Assembly: GCA_030268105.1 (NCBI GenBank)
Contig: BSDZ01000013.1
Location: forward strand, 3,453,001 to 3,517,000
Length of the DNA: 64,000 nucleotides
Origin: Volvox africanus
Lineage: Eukaryota > Chlorophyta > Chlorophyceae > Chlamydomonadales > Volvocaceae
Reading direction: 5' to 3'
A program made the position numbers and the translations under genes. The notes beneath the pieces were generated by a model. That model was not told where the DNA came from, searched no databases, and saw only the letters and a list, made by a program, of their open reading frames with translations. Of the stretch, positions 1-11,000 are shown piece by piece. The stretch's first letter is position 1. Each line of letters opens with the position of its first letter.

Positions 1-2
1 AC

Positions 3-797
3 ATAAATCGCACACTGGGCGACATGTTGAGGAATTTCGCGGGACGCACACCCTCTGTTTGGGATACGTTTCTGACTTCGGCAGAATTCGTGCTTAACAA
101 CACTGTTAACCGCTCTACAGGTCAAAGCCCTTTCTTTCTGAATTATGGATTTCATCCTGCGCTACCCGTGTGGCGAGAATTGGAGATAAATATCCCTGCG
201 GCTAAAACCTTTGCCAAGTCGTTCCTATCCCACATGACAGACGTGAAGGCATGCCTGGACGCGGCACAACAACGGACGACGGACTATTATAATAAATCTA
301 AACGAGACGTAACATTTTCGGTGGGACAAATGGTATTACTGAGCACTAAGAACCTGCGTTCGCTCGCCGATGGTTCCCGTAAATTGTTACCTCGTTGGAT
401 CGGTCCATATCCCGTTGTTCGCATGGTAGGGAATGTAGCCGTGGAGCTATCCCTACCTTCTGACATGAATATCCATCCCACATTTCATATTTCTTTAATT
501 CGCCCTTATCGCGGCACAGCACCCATTACGAACGACACCGATGCCCCTGCAGTAATGGACCCCAGTCCCGAGACCTGGATCGCAGGCAAGCAAAAGGTGT
601 ATGATGTGGAACGCATACTGGATTATCGGGTTCGTCGCATTGGTCAACAACGATGAAAGCGGAAGGTGCATGAATATCTGGTCAAGTGGACTGGCTATTC
701 TAGCAAGCATAATTCGTGGGAGCCGATGCGTAACTTCTCGCCGGAAATGAAGCCCCTGTTGGAGGAAGCTTGTCTACGCGCCACGCAAACCCAATGA
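3..797 (+). pseudogene. Ty3/gypsy integrase C-terminus with chromodomain (copy 1, broken)
   Basis: This is the 3' end of a Ty3/gypsy polyprotein entering from the left edge. The frame reads the integrase C-terminal part (NRTLGDMLRNF at the start, NRSTGQSPFFLNYGF, then the GPY/F-like stretch RWIGPYPVVR and HPTFHISLIRPY) and runs into a chromodomain. A TGA at 654-656 splits the chromodomain between VERILDYRVRR and KVHEYLVKWTGYS; the same frame then continues open to a TGA at 795-797. Chromodomains in this family direct integration to marked chromatin. The next sequence is a purine tract (842-855) and an LTR, so this is the true element end. It is inactive as read unless the TGA is read through. 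Family assignment is secure. Confidence 0.88.
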
Positions 798-856
798 TCC
801 TTGCAGTCGATGCTGTTTGATGCAGCGAGGACGCTGCATACGGGAGGGGGGATAGT

Positions 857-1671
857 TGTTGTACGCGGGTCCAATCACCGTTTACATTTATGAAGGCCGC
901 AATGCATTCAGATATCATGAAGCATAATACAATCATATTAGCATGATATACTCGAGTATATCTAGCTAATCAGGCATGTCGCATCATCATTCACGACATC
1001 ACGCTGTCGGTCAACATGTTTGACTTGAGGCTGATAATTAATGCGCGATCTATCCATTGGCATATTATATCACTTAATAATACTTTGAATAGTATTACCC
1101 CATCTGTGTCATAAACCATACGCGTATGCAAGAATGCGACGATCGCGATGGTTGGGTCGGCAATCGAGTATCGATATTCGGACCTTTGCATATTGCATGC
1201 GTTGCATCCAATAATATCACGAATGACACGATATTTAGAGCAGTCTTACCAAAGTCCTCACACTTGAGATCGGAATCCAGTGAGACCTGTACTGCACATC
1301 GGTATCGCGACGTGATAGGTGTGAGGACGGCCGCCTAGAGACCAAAGTTGGCGCAACGCTAACTTTGGACCAAGTATTCGAGTACTTAACTCTGTTCGAT
1401 ACGCATACATACGATATAATCATTTACATTCGGCCTGAGCTATTCTAGCATTCCATCTGCAGCCGAGTGATGAACATTGCCCACGGGGTCTGACGGCAGA
1501 CTGTAATTCTGTAACTGAAGAACATTGTAAGTTGAATCTTTCCTTGCTATTGAGTCTTCCGCTGTCTGCTATTCGCATTGGCTTGCCTTGCTGTTCGTAA
1601 GCTTGGTACGCACGCAGCTAACACCTAGACGTGCAGAGCTAATACATGATTGAAGAAGGAAGGATACAACA
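857..1671 (+). repeat. Ty3/gypsy LTR A (815 bp)
   Basis: This long terminal repeat starts TGTTGTA and ends TACAACA, giving inverted termini. It follows the purine tract 842-855 (a polypurine tract for plus-strand priming). A diverged copy of the same length lies at 2761-3575. LTR A serves as the 3' LTR of copy 1 and sits directly upstream of the truncated copy 2, where integrase sequence resumes immediately after it; PBS, gag, protease, RT and RNase H are all missing there. Confidence 0.85.
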
Positions 1672-1817
1672 TGGTGAGAGTTGGAGGTAAATATCCCAGC
1701 GGCTAAAACCTTTGCCAAGTCATTCCTGTCCCGCATGACAGACGCGAAGGCATGTTTGGACACGGCACAACAACGGACGACGGACCCTATAATAAATCCA
1801 AACGAGACGTAACATTT

Positions 1818-1921
1818 TGTAGTATCCTGGGGTATCTACGGGCAGTGTGAAAGGATCCTGGACCTCATATGGTCATCCATCCGATCAGGCCTTTGTTGGC
1901 CGACACAACAGAGATACAACA
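1818..1921. repeat. Left terminal repeat of the TRIM
   Basis: This 104-bp repeat begins TGTAGTATCC and ends GATACAACA, followed at once by the primer-binding site. It is about 93 percent identical to the right repeat by manual comparison, so the insertion is not recent. Confidence 0.85.
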
Positions 1922-2113
1922 ATGGTATCAAGCAGGTTCGTCCAGGTTCGTATCCCCCCACCTACGGGATGGTGTGGGCAGTTCTGACTGGTAGATGGCT
2001 TGGGAAACCGTCACCAGGCCGTGAGGGATCGAATCGTCTGACTACAGACTAGGGTGGGGGCTGACCATTAGTCTGTAGGATGCGAGGACGCACCCTATCT
2101 GAGGGGGAATACT

Positions 2114-2217
2114 TGTAGTATCCTGGGGCATCTACGGGCAGTGTCAAAGGATCCTGGACCTCAGATGGTCATCCTTCCAATCGGGCCTTTGTTGGCCGAC
2201 ACAACAGAGATACATCA
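2114..2217. repeat. Right terminal repeat of the TRIM
   Basis: This 104-bp repeat is preceded by a purine tract and followed by the CATTT target duplication at 2218-2222. Its final bases read ATCA instead of AACA, one of about seven differences from the left repeat. Confidence 0.85.
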
Positions 2218-2760
2218 CATTTTCGGTGGGACAAATGGTATTATTGAGCACTAAGAATCTGCGTTCGCTCGCTGACGGTTCCCAAAAATTACTACCTTGC
2301 TGGATTGGTCCATATCCCGTTATTCGCATGGTAGGGAATGTAGCTGTGGAGCTATCCCTACCCCCTGACATGAATATTCATCCCGCGTTTCACATCTCTC
2401 TCATCCGCCCTTATCACGGTACAGTACCCATTACAAACAACACCGAAGCCCCTGCAGTAATGGACCCCGGTCCCGAGACCTGGATCGCAGGCAAACAAAA
2501 GGTGTACGATGTGGAGCGGATACTGGATTATAGGGTTCGTCGTATAGGTCGACAGTGATGAAAAGGAAGGTGCATGAGTATCTGGTCAAATGGACAGGCT
2601 ACTCTCGCCAGCACAACTCTTGGGAGCCGACGCGTAATTTCTCGCCAGAGATGAAGCCCCTATTGGAGGAAGCTCGTTTACGTGCCACACAGACCCAATG
2701 ATCTCTGCAGTCGATGCTGCCCGATGCAGCGAGGACGCTGCATACGGGAGGGGGGATAGT

Positions 2761-3575
2761 TGTTGTACGCCGGTTCGATCACCACTTGCACCAAAGTAGG
2801 CCGCAATACATTCGAGCACTATGGGGCATGATATAATCATATTAGCATGATATAGTCGAGTATATCTAGCTAATCAGGCACGTTGCATTATCATCTACGA
2901 CATCACGCTGTCGGTCAACATGTTTGACTCGAGGCTGATAATAAATGCGCCATCTATCCGTTGGCATAATATCCCACGTAATAATACTTTAAATATTATT
3001 ACCTAATCTGTGTCATAAACCATACGCGTATGCGAGAACGCGACGATCGCGATGGTTGGGTCGGCAACCGAATATCGATATTCGGACCTTCGCATATTGC
3101 ATGCGTTGCATCCATTAATATCACGGATTACGCGGTATGCAGAGCAGTGCTAAGAACGTACTCACACTTGAGATCGAAATCCAGTGAGACCTGTACTGCA
3201 CATCGGTATCGCGACGTGATAGGTGCGAGGACGGCCGCCTAGAGACCGAAGTCGGCTCGACGCTACTTTGGATCAAGTACTCGCGTACTTAACTCAATCT
3301 AATTCACATATATACGATATACTCATTTATATTCGGCCTGAGCTATTCTAGCATACCATCTCCAGCCGGATGATGAACATTGCCCGCGGGGTCTGACGGC
3401 CGACTACTAATCTGTAATCGAAGACTATTGTAAGTTGGATCTTTCCTTATTGCTGAGTCTTCCGCTGTCACTTTGCTCGCATTGCATCGCCTTGCTGTTC
3501 GCAAGCACGGTGTACACGTAGCTAACATCCAGACGTGCAGATTCAGTGCATGATCGAAGAAGGAAGGATACAACA
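2761..3575 (+). repeat. Ty3/gypsy LTR B (815 bp)
   Basis: This repeat has the same length and termini (TGTTGTA...TACAACA) as LTR A and similar sequence throughout, with many substitutions. It follows the purine tract 2746-2759. Sequence after 3575 is unrelated to the element and is probably host flank. Confidence 0.85.
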
Positions 3576-3989
3576 AAGTGTTAGAGTGTCGACAGTAATA
3601 CTGATGGAAAGCTTTAAGCTGTACCTCCGAAATGCCTGCGGCTTCAGCAATTCACCCCACAGCATCGAGCTCCATGTCGGCACTGTGGAACTCTTCTGCC
3701 CCGAGCATGGGCTTAAATTAATTGTACAAAACGTTACATTCTTTGTAGACAACTGTAAGCAAATTCGTCGACCTGCTGGTGGCAAATCGCCATACCTGTG
3801 AGAGCAGCTTAGTCACCCAAACTTGTTGTTCGATTTATTTCAAGGAGACTGGCAAACGTGTTTGTATTCATACGATTGTTATTGGCCAAAATAAAGATAC
3901 CTTGCAATATAGAATGTAATATGTTACCAATATCGCGTTTCCGCCGGGCGAGATATTATGTTTGGTCCGTCACATTCGACAGACATGGG

Positions 3990-4042
3990 CAATCCCGCAG
4001 GGCGGGGCCCCCCTGAGCGCTTCGCGCCGGGGGCCCGCCAAA
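3990..4042. repeat. GC-rich imperfect palindrome in AT-rich DNA
   Basis: Complementary arms rich in G and C (GGGCGGGGCCCCCC and CCGGGGGCCCGCC) surround a short centre and can form a strong hairpin. Volvocine organelle genomes are known for short GC-r palindromes in AT-rich spacers, so an organelle-derived insert is possible, but nothing else here proves that origin. Confidence 0.5.
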
Positions 4043-5352
4043 AAATAGTTGTTGAATCAATCGATTCATTCTGCGGACATTATTTACAAAGAATGACCGG
4101 CTTCATCTATCCATGGCTGCCATAAAGAGTTATAATGGCTCATCAGACACATCGGTAAGCGCTCACATAGGCGTGTAAGCAGCTATATTACTACATGGAA
4201 GTAACGATAGATGGAAGCCACGGTATACTCAGATTTACAGTTGTGACTCAAATCATATTGGATCCGTCCAATCCACACACCCCAGGTCATGGTGGGAAGT
4301 CAGTGACGGACGGATAATCAGCCCCATGATTTATGGCCCCTAGTGAATATCGTCCAGACAAACTGACATATACATACGTACAGGCAGCGGTTCAGCCAGC
4401 CGGTCAGGGCCCCTGGTAGGTGCTTGTCCTTCCAGGGCAAGGCTCACGCCCACAGTAGTGTAACACGCTAAGAACATGCACGCCCCGACACGACCGGCAG
4501 TCCCCCCTTGTTATCTCACATGCATGCATGTACTTATCCGAGCGAGAGCTTGCTTGGCTAGCTGACGCGTCCAGGCAAGAACCATTACGGTAGCGGATTA
4601 CAATGACGATCAACACTTTTTCCCGTCGATTCCAAATGGTCATAAATCGAATACACGCGAATTGCTTGCCCATTTTAACGAACAGAGGATGAGGCGCAAA
4701 TAATGATAATGACCCCAGATAGATATCCTGGATCCAAATCCTTCTGCCTTCATCATATCCTTCATTTGTCTGAGGGGTAGGTATTGATGAGTTAGTGGTG
4801 GATACTGAACCCAATCAACAAATACATGCCGAAGTGGATTGGCTGGGTGAATGGATGGATGGATGGGGTGTCCCGCGCTCTATCTAGCAGATAGAGGCAG
4901 GTCTCCGTTCCGGAGTGTGGACCTCTGTAGTAAACTACATACCCTTAAGCTAAAATATTTACATAGGTTACCATGCAATAAGCATGATACCTAAAAAGCT
5001 TGTGATTCGCAAAAACAGATCGCCGTATGGCAGGGAACCAATATTAAACTCACCCTTGTAGGGCGCTTTGGCCAGACAACGAAGTATCACATTACTAGTT
5101 GTTCAGAGATCAAGACTCCGCTGCCACCGATTTCCGTTAGATGTACCCGTTTGCGGCATCGTCACACTTGCGAGCTACTTCTGAGCCAACAAGTTGGACG
5201 CTTCCGCATAGAAACTCTAGCATCGTTAAGACGACTGCTACACCCTATAGCAGTAAAATATTTACTATCACCTTGTACAGTGATACATCAATAAGACCCA
5301 CCAACCCCACCAAGCAGCATAGTACATAGACAAGGTGTCTTAATAGCCTTGT

Positions 5353-5357
5353 TTACA
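5353..5357 (-). terminator. Candidate TGTAA poly(A) signal for PLAC8 copy 1
   Basis: TGTAA on the minus strand lies 26 bp past the stop codon. TGTAA is the usual volvocine polyadenylation signal, but the distance would give an unusually short 3' UTR, so a signal further downstream is possible. Confidence 0.25.
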
Positions 5358-5382
5358 TGATGATGAACCCTGGCGGCCCATT

Positions 5383-8058
5383 TTACGCTTTAGGAACCGC
5401 TGGGTAGGCCATCGGCACCGGCTGGGGGGGGGACTGCACATATCCGGCCTGCATGACCACCGGGTAACCTGGTTGCGGCCCGCCAGGCATCGGAGCTGGC
5501 ACAGGCACCATGACCATCATCTGCGGCTGTGGAGCCATCTGCGGATTCACTGAAGGAACCACACCGCCTGCATGTGGCAATATATAAGCAAGAGGGGTCT
5601 TTAATATCAGCGGTCAAACTCTTGGAGGTGTATGATGAGCAAGTGTACGATTGTACCTATTTGCACGGAAGTTACAGGAACCATTCTACGGCCATGCACA
5701 GTGAAAGCCATTCAAGCTTAGGGTCTGCTCCATACCCCATAGCCGCACTTGGCGGCTGTTATGTACTGTATTGTCAACCACAGCTTGTTGTTGCTGAGCA
5801 ATCATCAGGTTATTTGCCAATGACACTTTCCCGCCCGTTAAAAGCATGTAAGCAGTGCACGTACTGTATGACTATTGCACTTACGCAGAAACACACGTCG
5901 CTTTGCAGGCAGGAGCGTGCTTACTCCAGATAAATCCACTCACCTGGCTTGTGTCCTCGGATGACCAGCTCCCGGTGCTCTTGGCACAAGGCACACGGCG
6001 TACAACACCACGTGATCTGCAACCATGTATGCATACATGGAGAACAACAGTAACTTTCCATGCCTAGGACGTCGCTCGGTGAGTGAAGAATTACCAAGTC
6101 GGAAAAGGGCACGTGCAACATCATCCATCTAACATCCATGGCAACCAAGATAAATAATAAATACTGTTATTATGTCGTGTACATGCATGGCCCCTACTAT
6201 GGGCCCTGCCTTCTCCAGCTGCTGATCAGCAGCTGCTGCTGCGTGCAGGTAAGTGCAAACGACAAGAGATGAAACTACGCGAGATGTAACGTATTTATAA
6301 CTATATCTATAACTATACCTACATTTATATCGTTAACTATGCCTATAACTATACATACCTATCCATCCATCCATCCATCCATCCATCTATCTATCTATCT
6401 ACCTATCCACATACGAATACAGCCAGGTCGATGCTGGGGTATGAACTGACTCCCCTTCACCCCGACCCCACCCCGCTCCGAAACAAACGTCCTCAGGCGA
6501 CCATTATTGTAAAACAGGTCTGGTTGTGCATTGTTGCATCCGATCTTAAGTGGCGGATCATAACCTTGATGCAGCAACAACCATATCGTATTGCCAACCC
6601 CTGCATCCGCCATAGGCCTGGCTGGAGTCATGCATGTGCGTGCATCCTAAGACCTAGCGCTTGCTTACTTAGCCCATAAGTGCTAGTCGGGATTTGACTC
6701 CCGGACTGTATATCAGTCCAAGTAATTCGACATCACTGAAACACGGGTGTATGAACAGCACTGGATGCGGGAATAATGCGAATCCCTCCATGCATTATAT
6801 CCAGCTAGGATCTTCCCTCGCATAAAGTATCCTGCTGGGGGCAATCTACAAATCTACAACTTTATAAATGAAAGCTCCATCGATAGACCGGAAGATGTCA
6901 AGCAGCAGATTACTGTGTGCGTGATCATCCCCGATATATATCGATGGGGCCTTCATTTATATTATTAGCTACAGGCCAACATCATTATTACAGAGATACA
7001 GCACTGTGCGAGCCGCTCACCATGAAGTCCTCGCAGCTGTCACCCCTGAAAGTCGAAAGGGACAGTGGCGGGCAGGCGAAACATATACATGTGAACCATG
7101 GTTTACAGTTATTAAGACAGATGATGACGCATAGATGGATTTCTGTCCGTTTCCAAAAATTGCCAAAATAATTAAATGTGGGTTCAACTTACGGAATATT
7201 GTACTTCCTCCGAATGTAGCCGCGAGCCACGACTTGCAGAATGCAGGCGCAACCGGTAAATGCTCCTACCAAGTAGTAGGTTAAACATGCGGCGGCGCAG
7301 TTGCCCCCGCACCACATCAGTTGCTGTGGACATGTAAGAATATACATACACGGGAACGCAATATGTATTAGGTGTTATACTGTGGGCATATTAACCTGAA
7401 AGGACAAGTACCGGGGGCCCTGACCGGGCCGAACCACAATATATATGCACACTTGCATAACACGTGGTCAGCAAAGTAAGCCTTGCTGCCCACTTAGCTA
7501 GGATAACTATTGTGATTACAATTAGTTGGAAACTGTGAGTCCAGATAATCGTGCGACTACTGCGGTCTTCCCCCCCCCCAGGTTAGGGACTTCCCCCTTG
7601 CTCTGCATGTGAGTAAAGTAGTTATTACATACCGTATGTAGCTCAACGAACGAACAAATGCTAACTCGAAGGACTTACAGGTTCCATGAGCTCCACGTTC
7701 GTTCCATATGCACATGGCTGGCAGAAGGTCGCGTAAACTATAAGGAGGGAACAAAAATATAAGCTGCGCGCCAGGTTACCGTATCTAAGCTACGTGCGTC
7801 CATCCTAAAAGCGAGCCATCGGTACGCGGCGCATACATCCTGACACATATCCTAGCATAAGTTATTTATTTCGATATCTAACTCTGTCGCTTGCGCCCGT
7901 CAGTTGCCTGGAACGATTCTTCACGGGCTAGCTTCCTGCTAGCACCCCTTTTTGATATTCCACACCCTGAACTCACGGCAGAAACAACAGCCAGAAGGCT
8001 CTGCTGCGCAATCACAAAGGCCGGTAGTCCATGCATTATGTGCCGGAACCAAGGCCAT
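5383..8058 (-). CDS. PLAC8-family cysteine-rich protein, copy 1 (184 aa)
   Basis: Six coding exons on the minus strand: 7977-8058, 7679-7737, 7193-7323, 7021-7045, 5944-6016 and 5383-5567. All have GT-AG borders and phases that join without a stop (555 nt). The start is the ATG at 8058, giving MALVPAHNAWTTGLCDC. PLAC8 hallmarks in order are W-T-T-G-L-C-D-C, a cysteine-rich first segment, a middle segment ending in ARGYIRRKYNIP, and the second Cys block WCCTPCALCQEHREL, followed by a Pro/Met/Gln-rich tail. PLAC8 (PCR, CNR, onzin) proteins are small membrane-associated proteins linked to metal transport, Ca2+ entry or organ size. The first Cys block reads ATFCQPC instead of the CCCTPC found in copy 2. 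Function here is unproven. Confidence 0.85.
6361..6412. repeat. CATC/CTAT tetranucleotide microsatellite
   Basis: Tandem CATC units pass into CTAT units within the last intron of PLAC8 copy 1. It is simple sequence with no coding meaning. Confidence 0.8.
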
Positions 8059-11000
8059 GGTCATATGATAACTTCAGGAAGTCCAAGAACACAGAGGATA
8101 ACCTATGAAATACTGGTATCGTTAAACCCTATAATAAGAAAGCTAATGATCTCCATCAACAGTTAAGTGATATTTTACAACCTTCATATGCATATAAGGC
8201 TCATATAGCTAGGAGGCCCATATACCCCAAAACCTCAACACAACATACCAAAAATGAAAAAGGCGGTTCCCGAAGGCATAGACGGAAAGGAAGAGACAGA
8301 GAGAAAGACGCAGGAGAGAGGAAGATAGAAAAAAATGACTGCTAAAAGAAATACTGCTCAAGACACTGCGCCAGTTCTCTGACACCTAACTGAACGACTT
8401 TTTATGAAGTGCTTTGGCCATAAAAATAAACGATGATTTTCTGTAACCATTCGTTCCGACATATTCACATCTGGCATAACAATGCTTCTCCGCATCCTAT
8501 GAGAAGCTTTGCATCCTATAATCGAGGTGCTCATCTTTGCCAGAGCCACGAAGTGGACATCTGCGGTCGAGTACACCCCGCCATTACTGCGCTTGACCTT
8601 GATGGCGAAACAAGCGAATCAACCTCAATTTCTGTTTCACGACGATATGTCACATCGGGCACATGATTCGCCCAGCAGGTTTGATTTGATTGATTACAAA
8701 CTCGCTAGAGCTCGTAAGGTCCATCCGAGCCAGGAGGCTCAAAGGAACGCAAGCTCAAGCAAAATATATAGAGTTATAAAACACAACTTTAGAGTCCAAA
8801 AGAGTCCCGTCATGCAATGTGAATAACGAACCTTTTAATATGTAGACGCGGTCAAATTGCGATGTTCGGCATACGACAGCGAAGTGTGAGGGTGAGCAAT
8901 CGATATCAGAACCATCAATCCAGCGACAATAAATGTGTGTCCTATATATATTTCTGTGTAGAAGCGATAATGACATTGTTGATTACTCATGGAAAATACT
9001 GCAAGACTGTCGTGTAATGCGTAGATAGTGTAACCTCCACAGGTGTGCATGGCTTACAACGTGTTTTATAGGTCAAACTATGTTTCATAGGTAGGGAATG
9101 ACGAATTCGGCGTACCTATTTGCACTTGATCGATGTAACTTCGCTGTAATAACCATGCCACCTAATGCCTCAGAATGCACGGGCCAACGCAGTTCAATAT
9201 CAAAAAACACCTAAAATGACAATATTAAATGTACGCATCGATAACTGGTAGGTACTTCATTTATTTGACAAGCATGTGCGTAGTCACAGTCACAGTCGTA
9301 TGGACGTCAACTCGTTGGGACCAACTCAACTCAACTCTCAACTCATGTAGCTGGCCAGGGTTAGCCATATGTTAGGGGGAGGTTGCTGCTCGTCCACGGT
9401 ATGGGTCCACGGCGTAGAGAGACTCTGTAAGGGAGGGAAAGCCCCACTTATTGAACCACATCTCTTGACAGCAACTTCCATTTGTGCCGCACCCATTCAA
9501 ACGCCTAAATATATTGGCATGCATCAAGGATCCCAAGCTGCAATCTGCTATCTGTTGCTTTCCTGACGTCAATATGCCAGGGACCGGTGGGTTTACTTAG
9601 GGACCACCATGCTTGCATCAGATATGCACTGATCGATAGAAAGTCATCCATCCTGCTGCTGTTGTGTGGAGCCGAGGCCTCCCTAGCCAACTTGATTGCA
9701 AGTATACATCAATATACGCACGTATACACGCACACTGGCACGGTGCCAGTGGTCGTGCGTGAATGGCCGCCATACATCCGGAATGGCTAATATAACACCC
9801 ACAAATGCACCATGCACTCTGTCATGCCGTGCTGATCATATTACTTGCAGGACGCGGTGGTTTGGTGGTGCTGGCTGGGGTTGTGTGCGGAGGCGCCCGG
9901 GGTGGTTATGGCAATGACGGTCGCGTGAATGGTGGCGGTAAGGGCAATGGCAGGAGCGAGGTTGTAAGGGCCGAGGCAGAGGCAGTGGCCGAGGTGGTGG
10001 AGGCAGTGAGGGTGGAGGCGGAGATGAGGGTGAGGGTAGGTGGCGGTGAGGCAGTGGCTGGGGAGTTAAGGCATGGCAGCGAAGGCGGTGAAGGCAGGGG
10101 GAGGGGTGGCAGAGGTGACAGCAGCAGCGGTGGGGAGGTGGGGAGGGATGGCAGTCGTGTGGGCAGCGACTGAAGAGGCGACGGTAGTGAGGGCAGCGCG
10201 TGGCTAGGGTGGCAGCGGTGGTGAAGGTCGAGGGGAGGTGGCAGAAGGGGGCGGTGGTTTCATGCGTTTCATCTATCCCCCAGCAATTATTAAAAATAAA
10301 ACGAAAATGTTAAATAGATATTGTTGGATGTTTCTGGCTCGATTTGTTAAAGATTTGAGGATGTACGACAATTTCCTGTTGCTTAAGAATCGTATGGTAG
10401 GGTCAGTAGGAGGCAGAGTCGGCTCTGTTTTGAGGGTCCTGAAAATGGTTATCATTATTCTTCAGAAAACGTACGCCGCTCCATAATAACCATGATTTAG
10501 ATATTCATGGGGCTACCGCGTAACATGCTAAATGATCATAGCTAAAAATAAATCAAGTTGATTAACTAAATAAAATCAAATGTTTGCAATTAAGTGAGCA
10601 CATGTTGCCGGCGACAGTGAAAATTCCCGAGGTTCTTACACTAGTAGGGCTCGTTACAGTGGAGGTTAAAATACGACACACAGATATTGCTAAATGAACT
10701 ACCGAAAACTAAATCAACAAAAGTTCCTTAGACAAATAAAAATAACTAAAATATACAAAAGATTATATTTGCGATTAATAGAACAGGTAGTAACAGCGGT
10801 TGCAATAACAGCAGTAGCAATCATAATAATAAATCACTATGATTATGAACGCCGTAGCCTCTAGCCCGGGGTGGGTCAAAGCATAAGGTGTTCGGGAAAT
10901 GAGGGGCTAGCTGATGAAGCAGACTCCAATGTGGGTTTTCGTCCATTCGATTAACGCTCTTTTGCGCTTGTCGTGATCCTTAATTGTTACAGAGGCGTCC

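Larger units (their letters stand above)
1818..2217. mobile_element. TRIM-like miniature LTR retrotransposon
   Basis: A 400-bp non-coding element has two direct terminal repeats of 104 bp (1818-1921 and 2114-2217) differing at 7 positions by eye. The left repeat starts TGT and ends ACA. The repeats flank about 192 bp. Just inside the left repeat (from 1923) is TGGTATCA, a primer-binding site matching the 3' end of initiator tRNA-Met. Just before the right repeat is a purine tract (2101-2109). The host integrase carries the 5-bp duplication CATTT on both sides (1813-1817 and 2218-2222), and removing element plus one copy restores the copy 1 sequence. This is the anatomy of a terminal-repeat retrotransposon in miniature, mobilised by another element's enzymes. 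Confidence 0.9.
1672..2701 (+). pseudogene. Ty3/gypsy integrase/chromodomain remnant (copy 2), interrupted by a TRIM
   Basis: The segment 1672-1817 is homologous to about 170-318 of copy 1 but is joined directly to the LTR A end, so the 5' and central parts of the element were deleted. A 400-bp miniature LTR element interrupts the integrase at 1818-2217. Coding similarity resumes at 2218 and runs through the GPY/F-like region to TGA at 2556-2558, the position equivalent to the TGA in copy 1. The rest of the chromodomain lies in another frame (2558-2701), shifted by a one-base deletion. The unit ends in a purine tract (2746-2759) and LTR B. Confidence 0.85.
3576..5382. other. Intergenic stretch without a recognised gene
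   Basis: An open frame at 3535-3801 crosses the LTR B end and is probably chance. A GC-rich imperfect palindrome lies at 3990-4042. An open frame of 136 codons on the minus strand (4404-4814) has no recognisable domain, and a short GGAT microsatellite sits near 4852-4866. The rest is AT-rich, with the 3' end of a PLAC8 gene beginning at 5383. Confidence 0.5.

Noticed and set aside
6685..6730. tRNA-like anticodon and T-arm hairpins on the minus strand
   Set aside because: The loop lacks U33, there is no variable loop, and the T-loop is off by one base; no acceptor stem was found.
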